NCBI GenBank assembly: GCA_015680685.1
Contig: MNCI01026399.1
Location: 1,112,344 to 1,172,343, forward strand
Direction: 5' to 3'
DNA: 60,000 bases
Origin: Gnetum montanum
Taxonomy: Eukaryota; Streptophyta; Gnetopsida; Gnetales; Gnetaceae
The position numbers and the translations under genes are program-made. The notes beneath the pieces are model-generated. The model worked only from the letters and a program-made list of their open reading frames with translations, was not told the origin of the DNA and did no database searches. The stretch's first letter is position 1. Each line of letters begins with the position of its first letter. Of the stretch, positions 1-11,290 are shown piece by piece.

Positions 1-720
1 TGAATGGGAAGAATTCGTAATTTACCATACACTAACTCATAGGAAGAGTAGCCTATTGGGAGTTTCCATGTTGAGCAGTATGCCCAAAGAGCATCATTCA
101 ATTTAGTGCTCTTGTCTCACCTAAACTTGCTAATAGTTCTTGTTAATATTTTCGTAATCTCCCTGTTGGTGACTTTGGCTTGACCGTTCACTTGGGGGTG
201 GTATGGTGTAGTCAATTTATGCTCAACCCCTAAGTGTTGCATTAATTTCTGAAAAGTTGCACCTGTAAAGTATGTACCATTGTCTGAAATAAGTGCATGC
301 GACACACCAAACCTATTTATGATTTTTTGTTGAAAAAATCATGAAACTGTAGATGATGTACAATATTTAACAGTAGCTGATTTGGCCTATTTTATTAGGT
401 AATCAATGACAACAATAATATAAGCTTTTCCATTGGACATTGGTGTAATCGGCCCCATAAAATCAATTCCCCAAATGTCAAAAGGTTCTAATGGTTGAAT
501 CCATTGTTGTGGACACTCCATTCTAGCAGTCATTCCCCCATCATGTTGACAATGCTCACAAGATTGGATGAAACGATGGGCGTCCCAAAATAATGTAGGC
601 CAATAATATCCTGCAAGCAAGATCTTGATGGTCATTCATCTCCCAGTGTAATGACCCCCACAAGGACCCTCATGAGCGTCTTGAAGAACTTGTAGTTGAT
701 CTATATCATGAACACACCAT
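1..720 (-). pseudogene. Element A integrase, decayed
   Basis: Integrase would join retrotransposon cDNA to chromosomal DNA in the nucleus. Downstream of an HHCC zinc finger (His residues near 680 and 640, CEHC near 550) lies the catalytic core: GIDFMGPI near 455-470, SDNGTYF near 270-285 and an NGQAKVTNRE block near 185-205. In Ty3/Gypsy integrases the third catalytic residue is the Glu of NGQxE; here it reads Lys (GAA to AAA), so this copy lacks one of the three catalytic acids. The frame is broken near 310-390 and at 635-640. The C-terminal region runs off the left edge of the window. Confidence 0.85.
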
Positions 721-2300
721 CAAACCAAGCCATCAGTACACACTTTGTAAAGTTGCCCATTAATCTCCATAAAGTACTTGGCTTGATGAAGAAACTGTTG
801 TTTCTTCTTAAGGTTTAACTATTTCGGTGTTTGTTGGGTGAGGAGATAGGTAAGAATGCTACTGTACCAATTTGTCTCCATGGGTGATTGATTAATCACT
901 ACACCAAAAAAGAGGAATTCATCAAGGAAATGATCAGAAATTGGATACTCATCCTCTTTGTTGTCCCATCGCAACCGAGATAAATGATCAACAACTACAT
1001 TCTCGGTGCCTTTACAATTGATCATCGTAAGATCAAACTATTGTAAGATTACAAGCCATCATATGATACGAGGGCTTACCATTTGCTTATTCATGAGGAA
1101 CTAAATTGCACTATGATCTGTATGTACATATAATTTATATCCAAATACATAGTGTTTAAAATTTTCTAGTGCAAACACTACAACCATTCCCTGGTCCATT
1201 CAAAAGGTACATCCTTTTTTGTTAATTCCACCAATGGTTTGGAAACCTTTGAAAAGTTCTTAATAAATATCCTATAGTAGCCACTGTGTCTAAGGAATGA
1301 TCGAATATCTTTGACAGTTTCCAGTTGATGAGTAATTCCTTGGATAACTTTGATTTTCTCAGGGTCTACCTCTATCCTTGAGTGTGAGATTTTGTGTCCT
1401 AGTACTATGCCTTCTTAGACCATCAGATGGCTTTTCTGCCAGTTGAGTCTCAAATTAGTTTCTACACATCTTTTTAACACTTGCTCTAATCGGTCCAAGG
1501 CTTGATCAAAGTTTGCTCCATAGGTGGAGAAATCGTTCATAAAGACTTATACACCATTTCCTATCTGTTGTTGGAAGATGCTTAGAACTAATTGTTGAAA
1601 TGTCGCAAGGACATTGCATAAGCTAAACGACATCTATTTGTATGTGAACATTCCTTAAGGACTGGTGAATGTAGTCTTGGCTTGGTCTTCTGGGGCTATT
1701 TTTATTTGATTATATCCATTGTATCCATCCAGAAAATTGTAGTAGCAATACCCTGCAATGGTATCTAAGACTTGGTCAACAAATGGCAACAAAAAGTGAT
1801 CTTTGAATGTTTCCATATTCAGTAGCCTGAAATCTATGCACATCCTCCATTTGCCTCCTTTTTTAGGCATAATAACTAAGGGGCTAACCCATTCGCTATC
1901 AGCAATGGGGTATATGAACCTAGCCTTGAGAAGTTGTTCGATTTCTTCCTTAACTACTTGCTTCAACTTAGGGTTCAATCACCTCTACAGTTGTCTACAA
2001 GGCTTCATGGAGAGGTTAGTGTAAATTCTATGTTGTCATATCCTAGGATCTATTCTAGTTAATTCAAGATATGACCAAGCAAAGGCTTTTGACCATTTAT
2101 TTATTACCTTCAGCAGTTCTTCTTTTTATTGAGGAGTAAGCTTAGCATTGATAATTACCAATTTTCCATTTTTAAGGAACATGTATTCCATACCAGTGGG
2201 CAATGATTTCAACTCGAGGGGCTCCTACTTAAATTTCTTTGGGATTTCCAACTTCCCCTAGTTGATATTTTCAAGGTTAAGACTTGGAAGTTGGTGATGG
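721..2300 (-). pseudogene. Element A reverse transcriptase and RNase H, decayed
   Basis: The RT fingers and palm are clear at 1655-1978: IEQLLKARFIYPIADSEW, then PKKGGKWRMCIDFRLLNM, then FLDGYNGYNQIKIAPEDQ. The catalytic box is near 1520-1545 and reads FMNDFST where the family has FMDDF, so the first of the two adjacent catalytic Asp residues has become Asn (G to A). The connection and RNase H regions follow towards 780, with many stops. The region would copy element RNA into DNA and degrade the RNA strand. Several frameshifts separate the blocks, and no functional product is expected. Confidence 0.85.
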
Positions 2301-2479
2301 ACTTACTCTAATGCATCTATGCTATTAATGCAAGCACAAGTCAAACCCTCAGTTCGTTCCATGCATATGAGTGAACTGCTTTCTTGATCAACTATCAGCC
2401 ACTAGGTGTCTTCCTATCATGTGGCTGCTACATATAGGAATCTTTGTATGTTAATCACTTGTGCACACTGATTGCATGC

Positions 2480-2910
2480 AAGAAATTATAAACTTTGCAC
2501 AAACCATGACATCTGCACACAATTACACCTTGTGTCATTGTATGCGATGCATGGAACTTTCTTCTTCTTAATCTTTCTGAATGTATTTTCCTTTGATATT
2601 TCTAGGGAAAGATCATGGATTCCTAGGCATGTGTCGATGGTGCTTAGCCATGCTGTTCCCATTATGATTGGGAAGTCCCCCTTACCATTTTTTACCTGAA
2701 TCACTAGGAAGTCAACTAGGTACGACCACCTATAAATAGTGGTAAAAATGTCTTCCACCAGTCCCAATGGGACAATGATGGACTGGTTGGCCAACTCTAG
2801 ATGGATGTTGCTCTTTTTCAATGGAGGTAGGTTTCAAGCCTTGTACATTTCTTAAGAAATCAAGGTGACACCAAAACTTGAATCCAAAAGACCCCTGCAC
2901 AGTGCATTTC
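2480..2910 (-). pseudogene. Element A aspartic protease, decayed
   Basis: A retropepsin-like block with LKKSNIHLELANQS and, after it, GDFPIIMGTAWLSTID (2486-2821), closely matching blocks at 36880-37190 in element G and 12137-12480 in element D. The flap and core pattern resembles the gag-pol protease domain that precedes RT. The catalytic loop, near 2865-2890, reads LLDSSFGV, that is Asp-Ser-Ser where retropepsins have Asp-Ser/Thr-Gly. The protease would cut the polyprotein inside virus-like particles. It is a pseudogene because the surrounding frame is interrupted. Confidence 0.75.
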
Positions 2911-5520
2911 TAGTGATTTGTAAGTATATCAAAGGACTCCTAGGATCAGATAATTTCCTGGAAAGGTGGCCAGCTTTGATCCAATTGGTGACGGCATGTG
3001 TTAGCATGACAATATGCATTGAGTGTAGTGGTTGAGTTGAAGGAGGCTCTAAATTTTTGATTGATACTGATGCATCAATTGCAAGGGCTTGGTTGGACTG
3101 TTGGTTCTAAAGAAAGGTATTTTCTTCTTGTGGTTGTTAGAACCAACAATAGGTTGAGAGTTAATAGCCCTTGTGGTATTATGTTGCTGTAGTTGGATAG
3201 GGATTTCACCTTACATCACGGGAGCAAGTGGTAGTGAAGTTATTGGTGGAAGATATGTGGCCAGATGAGAAGGATGATATGCTTGTTGAATATTGTCCCT
3301 AGAATAGGGAGTCCCATAATACTCGGGAGCTTAGTAGTGATGTTGAGGAGTGATGTGACTAGTAGAGTCACATGGGGAGATTGGCTGCTGCACATAATAT
3401 CCATACGGGTCAGGTTATCAGTAAGGATATTGTTGCCTTGGTGGTGCCATTTCCCATGATTTTGGGTGCTACCACTGTTGATATTGCTCAATCGGCTATG
3501 GTGGAGTTCCACTAGGATAATATGTTAAGGGTTGGTGAAACTGCCTTGGGTTACCTTGAGGATAAGGTAACCTTTGAGGTGTTTACCTTTTGTTTAATCA
3601 TGGGTTGAGTGCATACACCTCAGACTCCTGCAGATGTGAGATTATAGGGCAACATCCCTTAGGATGGTCATATTGACATATCTCACATCCACTATCATTG
3701 TCTGTTTCCGAATCCACAACCTCTTTAATGATGGCAACTTTGACCTTACCCTTGCTACATGCATGTTTAGCCTCTTTCTTTTTTCATTTCTCATGACCTT
3801 GCTCTCTAGACTCCTCTACTATTTTAAGAACAGTTTGAAATCTATTATCTATGGAATCCCACATTTGGTCTACCTTTGCCGAAACTTCTGATATCATCTT
3901 TTGGATAGGCAAAATTTTCCTATTCACCATCTTTTCGAGTGGTGACTCTTCTTCATCCTCACAAAATCTTACTCCTCTCTTCTGGAGGGAAGGATCTCAG
4001 TTATACTCTTCCAAATTTTCTCTCTTTCATAGCTCACCTTCTTCCTTAGAAACTTACTCCAATAGTCTTTGAATTTGATGGAACCTAAGCTTAGATAGTC
4101 TCCCTTGGGCATAAGTCCCAAGGTTTCTTCTCATTTCATGCCTTAAGCCCATCCACGAGATGGCATAGTTGCTCCCTTTGTGAATAACCATGGCTAGGAC
4201 AATGATGTAACAGTGCATAGTATCAGTCCATGGTAGCATCCAAGGGTTCATCTCCTCCTTGATTTTAGCCTTGGATTTTCTTTCGCAAGTTAGACACTCA
4301 GGAGTACGTTTGGTACTTGTCATTAAATAGTTCTAACATAGTACTCCACCTATGAATGGATTTTGGTTCTAAAGACCAGTACCAGCTTTCCACTTCTTTA
4401 ACTAATGTTTGTGGGAACAACTTAAGGTTTTTCCATTTGTTCTCTATGTTCTATAAGGCACACGCATCATGGAATGCTTGTAAATGATTTTGAGGATCAG
4501 TGTTATATCCCCCTTCAAATCGTGGGATATTGTTCATATCTAATCTCTTGATCCTACTATCTTTCTAGTGCCTTGTTGGAATTCTAACAGCCTTAGTTAT
4601 GTCTAACACACTTTGAGTAGCAAGTAGGGGTTTATCATGATCATCTCATCCATGGTGTCTATGATGCCTACATTGTTCCCTACTCTCCCTTCTTCTATGT
4701 CATGACTCTCTAGAGTGCCCTTGTCCCCTTTCTTGGTTGTTTTGTGTATGACTTCCACTTTGTATACCTTTATTCCCATGGTCTTTTTCTTTATGACCAC
4801 ATTTCGATATTGAAGAAGAGGGTGAAGGAGATGATGAAGGTGAAGAAGAAGGATAACTATCAACATGACAATGTCTGCTACCTTCTCTTCTACAGTCTTA
4901 GCCCCGATAGCGATTGTGATTAGAATGTCCACCTTTATCATGAGTTCGTGTCCCTTTTTTGGACCCTTTGTGCTCGTGGGTATCAGAACCTAGGTTATGA
5001 ATAGTGGAATAAAAATTCTGATACACAACCCTTGGCCAAAGTTAAGGGGAGGAACATCATTGTATGGCCGACTGCCTGAGGTAGGTTCACCACCCTCATT
5101 TTCACTTAAGACATGTGGGGAATCCTAGGACCACTTACCCTTCAAAGACTTATGATGTCTCTCCTTTTGTAAGTCCCTTTGATGCTATGCCTCTGTGGGA
5201 TGGTATTCTCTTAAGTCATGGTTTTGCACAACATATTCTGCATGTAAGTGCAGCATGCCAATTCGTGTGAGAACATGAAGAAGCATGCTCGGGATTGAAT
5301 GATTGGAAGGTAACACTATGTTACCTTCTATGTCTCACCAACACAATTGTTCATATTGATGGAGGATAAAGGTGAAGTCTAGTATATGCACATTGGGATG
5401 AATATATACCAATCGAACTTGTTGAGGGATTGGTGGATCAACGTCATGTGTATTACGCCGTCGACTATTTCCTATTTCAAACCTAGGCGATAAGGCACTT
5501 TCGTACGAACAATGAGACAT
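2911..5520 (-). pseudogene. Element A gag, decayed
   Basis: The start chosen is the ATG at 5520, 137 bp inside the LTR, the same spacing as in D, G and E. An N-terminal module carries YIHPNVHILDFTFILHQ and GNIVLP (5520-5230). A Ser/His/Arg-rich linker follows (about 5000-4600). The capsid-like Retrotrans_gag core lies at about 4600-4050 (AFHDAC, then LLHHCPSHGYSQREQL). A compact zinc knuckle, CEICQYDHPKGC, sits at about 3650-3687. A Pro/Tyr/Gln-rich tail runs to the protease. Stops and frameshifts are frequent. Gag would form the particle and bind element RNA. Confidence 0.85.
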
Positions 5521-5637
5521 ACTTGTCTGTTCAATGTGAAATGTATTCTTTTTTATTATTTTCTCAACCAACCCTAGGGGTTCATTCCAACGATGTGAAT
5601 GATTTCCTATGTTCTAGTTAGCACACAAACAACTAAG

Positions 5638-5655
5638 TCCCTAGCAACGATGCCA
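5638..5655 (-). other. Primer-binding site of element A (tRNA-Asp type)
   Basis: Directly inside the LTR the minus strand reads TGGCATCGTTGCTAGGGA. The 3' end of plant tRNA-Asp predicts TGGCGCCGTTGCCGGGGA. The four differences are all transitions at CpG or CpCpGpG positions, as expected from methylcytosine decay. Athila and Tat elements are known to use tRNA-Asp. Confidence 0.8.
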
Positions 5656-5656
5656 A

Positions 5657-6540
5657 TGATGAGCGGTGAGGTACCCCTATGCTCAACCATACGAATATGA
5701 GAGTTTCACACACGATTCAGCCAAATTCCAAGGACTAAGTGCTTATGTGCCCTTGTGGAACAAGGACGAGTTGGTTGATCGTTGTCTTCCCAATGTTACC
5801 TGTATGTCACGATTGTATGGTTAAGTAAGCTTAAGGCATATGATTTTTATAGCTTTTATGTTTTTATGTCCTACACTAGTAGGGAAGGAGAGAGGTAACT
5901 AAGTGAATAATTTAACTTAACTACTCATTAACTAAGTTCTAACTAATCCTAACACCAGCATCTATTCCCACTTTCCGTACACATCCTGAACCAGTGCAAC
6001 ACTGCTGAGATTACCAAACACTAATAGTTACTGGGTTACCAAGCATTACACGCATGCTCAAAGTGGTTGTGCTTGTGTAATTTAACAATTTGCTTAATTG
6101 ATCAAAATGAATTTCTTTGCTAATAACAAAAATGTAAAGTGCATAAAATAAAATAAATGCATAAAAAAATAAAATAAAATAAATGCGTAAGAAAAAAAAT
6201 CTCAAGTGCTGCAAGGATGAATCAAAGAGCTCATCTTTATTGCCATACACAAGGTGTGCTTAGGTACACAATGCTCAAATAAAGATCCATCCACACTTAG
6301 ACCTCTTGCTGCAAGCACTTGGAAAATACTCTAACTTTCAAACAGACTACAAGAGTTTCACTACTTGACTACTAAAATATTTCTCTCCAATTTTGCGCTT
6401 GGACACTGTATTTATGGGCTTGGGAGCAACTACTGTAATAATTAGAGTAACCGCTCTAATAATTAGAATAACTGCTAAAGTAACTACTAGAGTAACCACT
6501 CTAATAATTAGAGTAACTACTAGAGTAACCTCTTTCATCA
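5657..6540 (-). repeat. Element A 5' LTR (884 bp)
   Basis: On the minus strand it runs from TGATGAAAGAGG at 6540 to CTCATCA at 5657, with TGATGA/TCATCA ends like every other LTR of the family in this window. The U5 end (5657-5720) is alignable to those of H, G, D and E. A TATA-like CATAAATAC lies near 6405-6415. U3, next to 6540, is built of short repeats listed separately. AT-rich runs at 6145-6190 are simple A/T repeats. Confidence 0.85.
6430..6530 (-). repeat. U3 repeats of element A (GTTACTCTA type)
   Basis: On the plus strand the string CTCTAATAATTAGAG and its neighbour AGTAACTACTAGAGTAAC recur, with a 45-bp period between the copies at 6454 and 6499 and a further partial copy at 6434. 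The arms ctctaa and ttagag form short inverted repeats. Position in U3, upstream of the TATA-like box, suggests an enhancer-like array (inference). Confidence 0.7.
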
Positions 6541-7830
6541 GTTTTCATATTTAAGATTGGCAAGCTCCATGTATTCAGTCATCTCTTCTATTTGCAACTC
6601 CTTCATGTGGATCTCTACTTAGTTGTAGGCATATATCCCATCGTTGATAGATTGTCATACTTATTTTCCTTGCTTGAGTTGTTGGAGAGTCTCATTGACT
6701 TTTGCCTTAGCCATCTAGATGTGTCTTTCATTAGCTTCTTTCTATAGGCTAACCTAATCTTTGTACTAGTTCTTAACTCTCTCAAATTTAAGAGCCTCAT
6801 TCTTACAGGCAACAATCTCAATTGCAAATTTTTGGCATAAGGCATGGACTTCCTTCATGGAGAGATTTCTATTCTCTGCTGCCAATCTTCTAAGCTTAGT
6901 GTTCACTTTAGCTAGCTACTCCTACTATTGATGAATGAATTTTTGTATTTGTTAATTCTACACATCAACATTATGCAAGCAATGATTTTCTATGGTCAAC
7001 ATTTTATTCTCTTGATGCATCTGAACCAAGTCCTTCTAAACTAAATATGTTTTGGCCTCAACTACAGACTAGTCAAAGATGGTCATCATCATCTATGCCT
7101 CAACTTATTTGAGTCTATCCTAAAGCTATTGAAAAGCTTCATCTCTTGTTAGTGCAGGATTCAGGAGCATGGGATCAACAAGATGGGCTCTTAATTTAGC
7201 AACCTCCATGGCCAAGCATTGGTTTTGTGCTTGAGCCATTTCAAGTTACCCTTCTAGAATGATGCATTTGCCCTTTGCTTCAAGCAACTCTGACTAGGTT
7301 ATGATGATATTATCTAGAAAATTAAAATTATCTGAAATTGGTTATCCAGTTCCCACTAGTCATTCCAGCAATTCCTCATGTTGGGTTGCACTCAGTCTTC
7401 AATTGATAGTTCTTGCAAAAATTTGCACATCTCTGAGTGTAGAAACATCTAGTACAGGCATTGCAGGTGCATTCATAGCTTCAGCGACTTGTCAAAAATC
7501 ACTTTTGTTGTTGTCTCATACACTTGGTATTGCATCATCAATATAGTTGCCCCTTCTTCCTCCTGCAAGCCCACTAAAAAGGTAGTGGCATTCCTAAAGA
7601 TTTCTAGCAATTACTATTATTGTGAGAGAGATACCATCACCTCTTAGGCACTAGGATTTGATGTTGTGAGTAGCTATGTTTTTTGGACTAAGAATATTGA
7701 TCCACCTTCCTCCCTTTGGCTGATCATTTAAGTCACTTCATTAAGGTGACTCATTACAAGATTGTACATAGATGGATCCCCACCACTTGTTCCTACTTGC
7801 TCCTCCACTTGTTCACGAATCTAGTGGTTA
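6541..7830 (-). pseudogene. 3' ORF (coiled-coil) fragment of a Gypsy element
   Basis: Decayed coding sequence that aligns by eye with the 3' ORF of H (21150-22500) and of G (about 43700-44760). Shared blocks include VEIHMKELQIEEM near 6570-6610 and the heptad-rich KNEALKFERVKN stretch near 6780-6800. The left end is cut by insertion of element A. Homology is lost near 7830, where unrelated sequence begins. It may be the missing 3' part of element D, which has the same orientation and resumes at 11291; that is inference. Many stops; no function is expected from this copy. Confidence 0.75.
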
Positions 7831-9903
7831 GATTCACTATTGTGGTTCCTCCATACATGAGTGAAACACCACCAAGAAAATACATGTTGTGACCTGTAAC
7901 CTTTTCCATTTAACTTGAGGCAAGGTTTCATTGTAAATGTAATGTCAATAACCCATCAACTACAATCTTGCATACTTTAACTTGTTCGGGTTGAAAAATG
8001 CCTCATAAGTTGTTACTACCTCACTTCCCAAGTGAAAAAAAGTGCTATTATATCTATATATGGGCTTGTGAAGGCTAAAAGTGCCTTGGGGACTACCCAA
8101 TTTGGCATTTTCATGGGTTTGTGTAGAGGTATAGCCTTAACTACGCTAAAACCATCTACCTCCAATGTAGATGGTGTTGGGTTTTCATTTTCCCAACAAC
8201 ACCCAACATAGTTACCACAAAGCCCAACATAGTTGCAAGCCCAATGTTGGTGTTGTTGGGTTTTCCATTCTTCCAACAATGGCCAGCATAGTCATAACAT
8301 TTTTCGAAATTGGTAGCATGGCCAACATAGTCATCATGGATTTCTAGCAAATAAAATTTGGCCAACGTAGTCACCAAAATTTTAGTAGATTCCAACAGAT
8401 TCCAGCATAGTCCTCTAAGGCTAGTGTAGTTGAGGTGAAGGCTAGCATAGTCACAAAAGTCTATTTACTATTTTTAGTATGTGGATGGATTTTGAGCCTT
8501 GGTGCATCAAAACTTATCAGAAATGGTCAACTATGCTAGAAATCATAGTTGTTACACTTGCAAATAGATACCCATTTGTTAGCAATCATGGTAGTAATTT
8601 GCAACATGAAATTAACAACCTAAAACCTATAAAATCCAAGCTTAAACATCATATTCATGTTTTACACTTCAATAATTTTGAGCAATCTCAAATAAGCATT
8701 TGTACAACCCATAGCCTTATTTTGCAACCTTGACTTTTGCATCTTATTTGACATCTACACTAAGCACTAGAGATCCTCAGTGTAGTACCATTGGAACAAA
8801 AGCATACATCATTGTTACCATCATCTGTAGCCAAAATTGTAGACTTGAACAAAAACTAGCAAGGAGTTGCAAGAGATTGGAATTGGAGAGTACCTAGACC
8901 ATGGAGATTAACTACAGAACACAACCTGTTGACTCTAACAAGCTTCAAGCTCCATTCAAGCCATATTTTTGTGCTTTGATTACACTATATATACTCTTTG
9001 AGCTTTTACTTTCATTCAATAAAGTTTTCAGTTCATTTGTAGTATAGATATATTTCCAAGTTTAATTTGTGTTAATTCATTTTTCTTTACATTTTGTAAA
9101 TCCTTAGGTGATCGACAAGATTGTCCATGACACTTTGGATCCTATTTTCGAAGGCCCTTAGGATCTAAAGCTAGGTTGTTACACTTGGAATTTTTAGTCT
9201 TCTAGCAACCAAATTTTTCAAATGCTATAATTTCTAATGCTAGAAGAAGGGTCTCCACCCAAATTCTCAACCCAAAATTTTTTTTGCCATCCCAACTCCT
9301 ACCTACAACACCCATTGTAGTTGTGGTTAGTGATTTGGGTTTTCAATGCATTTTCATAGCAGTTGCTAGATTTTATAAAACCTAGCATAGTCAATAGAAA
9401 CACCTACAAATTTATCCCTTCTAAAACCTACATTTAGAACTTAAACACCAATGTAGGCCATTTTAAAATCCAAAATATCTACTATAAAATCCTATGGTAA
9501 GAAGCCAACTTAGTCACTGCCAGGACTCCAATGTAGTTCTGGGAGAAAACCAAAATTTTGACAATCAACCTTTCAAAACTAATGTACATAACCTTTAGAA
9601 AAAAATTTCTAGTTTGGTTTTCCCAAGTGAAAATCCATTTTCCACCATCTACTATAGTGTAGTGGGCTAGAGAATACTAGGATCTAGCTCACACTCCATA
9701 GCATAAATCCTACCTAGCATAGTTGGGTTTACCAACTTCAATACCACAACACCATTTTCCAAAGGGCATTGTACACCATTTACACTACAACAATACTTTC
9801 AAATATTTTTTTCCATTTATAGTTAACTGCACTATTAGAAAATCCCAACTTATTTAAATTTTTACCAAAAAATAGTAAAAGGTTCAAATCAACATTTTTG
9901 ATA
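7831..9903 (+). other. Leader/LTR-like region with CATAGT motifs, second Gypsy lineage
   Basis: There is no convincing coding sequence. A degenerate word close to CCARCATAGTC recurs at least a dozen times at 8190-8470 and 9310-9735. A TATA-like CTATATATAC at 8985-8994 and AATAAA at 9018-9023 sit between the two clusters, as expected for U3/R of an LTR upstream of the gag at 9904. I could not place LTR ends or a primer-binding site, so the LTR call is tentative. Confidence 0.4.
8985..8994 (+). promoter_or_regulatory. TATA-like box, candidate LTR promoter
   Basis: CTATATATAC is followed 25-30 bp later by AATAAA at 9018, an arrangement typical of the U3/R border of plant LTRs. It is assigned to the element whose gag starts at 9904. 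Confidence 0.35.
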
Positions 9904-11290
9904 ATGTCTTTCATCAAGTCTGCCATTTTGTCCATAGACAAGATCAACACAACATCTGACTAGGATGGAGTGAGGATCTATGATCCTAGAGACCTAGCTA
10001 TAGCTGAGCATAGACAATTGCTTAGGCTACAAGGGCAAAGCCTAGCTTTTGCTATGCTCAATGAAGAGCACTACAACTATATCTATGAGAAAATCCAAGC
10101 CAAACTATTCCTTCCTCCCATAAAGGTTGAAGCCAAGTGTAAATTCGAGTTAATCCATCACAATGGAAAAGACTACATATCCTCTCCCTATGACAAACTC
10201 CCACTTACTGACACTTAGGCATGCATCATTTCTCAATTGATTGGTATTGACAAACAAAGTGAAAAGCTTAGTTTGGAGGACTAGTAAGAAGAACACAATG
10301 ATTTTGATACAAAGCCCAAATTGAAAACCTTCATAGGGGACCTATTCCAACAATTGATCCCTCAAACCACTAAAGTTACTTCGGTCATACCTATCTCTTC
10401 CATGGGATAAGCATATCAACATCCTTTTCTTCATTTAGTCCATCCATGACCACCATAACCCAACCTTTCACTTCTTTACCACAACCCATCGCAAGGCCAC
10501 AAGTCTTCTAATTAATACCATAGCCATCTTTGCAAACACCATAACCAACAAGAATGCCCCAAGTACTAGATGAGGCATTCCAAATGATCCAAGACTTGAT
10601 GGAAGAATTATAGAAGCTTAAAGATCCCAAAACCCAAATAGTAAAGATAATGGACTTCTACCAAGATGATCCCATTAATCCTATTGTCCCACTAATAACA
10701 CTTTCACTGGGCATCCCCATTTTCTAATTCACCAAATACAACAATGAAGGTGATCCAAATGATCACCTAATAACCTTTCATTCCAAGTGCTTGTTACTAC
10801 AAGCCTGGCTGCATACCATCATGCAGATCTTCCCTATGTCCCTAATGAAAAAAGTCTTAGACTGGAACCATGCATTACCAAGAGGATCCATATCCTCTCT
10901 TGAAGACTTAATTTCATAGTTTGTTAACCATTTCAAGTACAGCTTGAAACCCGATACGACTCTTGACCAACTAATGAAGGTCAGGTATGGACCCCTTGAA
11001 ACTATACAAAAATTCATATAACAATGAAATGTTCTTTTAATGAGATTCCAAAATTGATAGCCGAAACACATCTTCTATCTATCTTCAATGGGATGGTTAA
11101 CTTTATTAAGTAAAAATTATATTACCTAGACCCACGGTCACTTAGCCAAGTCTTTTCCCAAACAAAGAACACAGAGGACGTAGCCAAGGCTACCCATGAT
11201 CCTACCTATGTGGCATTCAAAAACCAGCACACCTGGAGGAACAAGGAGAAGGGAAGGAAAAACGACACCCTTGGTTCTTCACTTTTCTAT
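9904..11290 (+). pseudogene. Gag of a different Ty3/Gypsy lineage, decayed
   Basis: The frame starts at ATG 9904 and runs with internal stops. The second half has the Retrotrans_gag layout: a KYNNEGDPNDHL block near 10735-10770, then MQIFPMSLMKKVLDW near 10820-10865, then LPRGSISSLEDL and a QLMKVRYGPLETI block near 10965-11005. This pattern of a long helical capsid domain is common in plant Gypsy gag but is unlike the gag of A, D, G, H and E. No pol follows: at about 11290 the sequence switches to the spacer of element D in the opposite orientation. The piece therefore looks truncated, perhaps inserted into D. Confidence 0.75.

Larger units (their letters stand above)
1..6540 (-). mobile_element. 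Element A: Ty3/Gypsy (Athila/Tat type), 5' part
   Basis: Reading the minus strand from 6540 leftwards gives 5' LTR, primer-binding site, gag, protease, RT, RNase H and integrase. The 3' end lies outside the window, so no TSD can be checked. The order PR-RT-RH-INT identifies Ty3/Gypsy. The RT motif FLDGYxGYNQI and the tRNA-Asp-type PBS point to the Athila/Tat side of the family. All frames carry stops and frameshifts, mostly at former CAA, CAG, CGA or TGG codons. The right end interrupts a 3' ORF of a related element, so A is the younger, nested copy. Confidence 0.9.

Noticed and set aside
8190-8470. Repeated CATAGT words as a CRISPR-like array
   Set aside because: Copies are short, degenerate and irregularly spaced, and the genome is eukaryotic.
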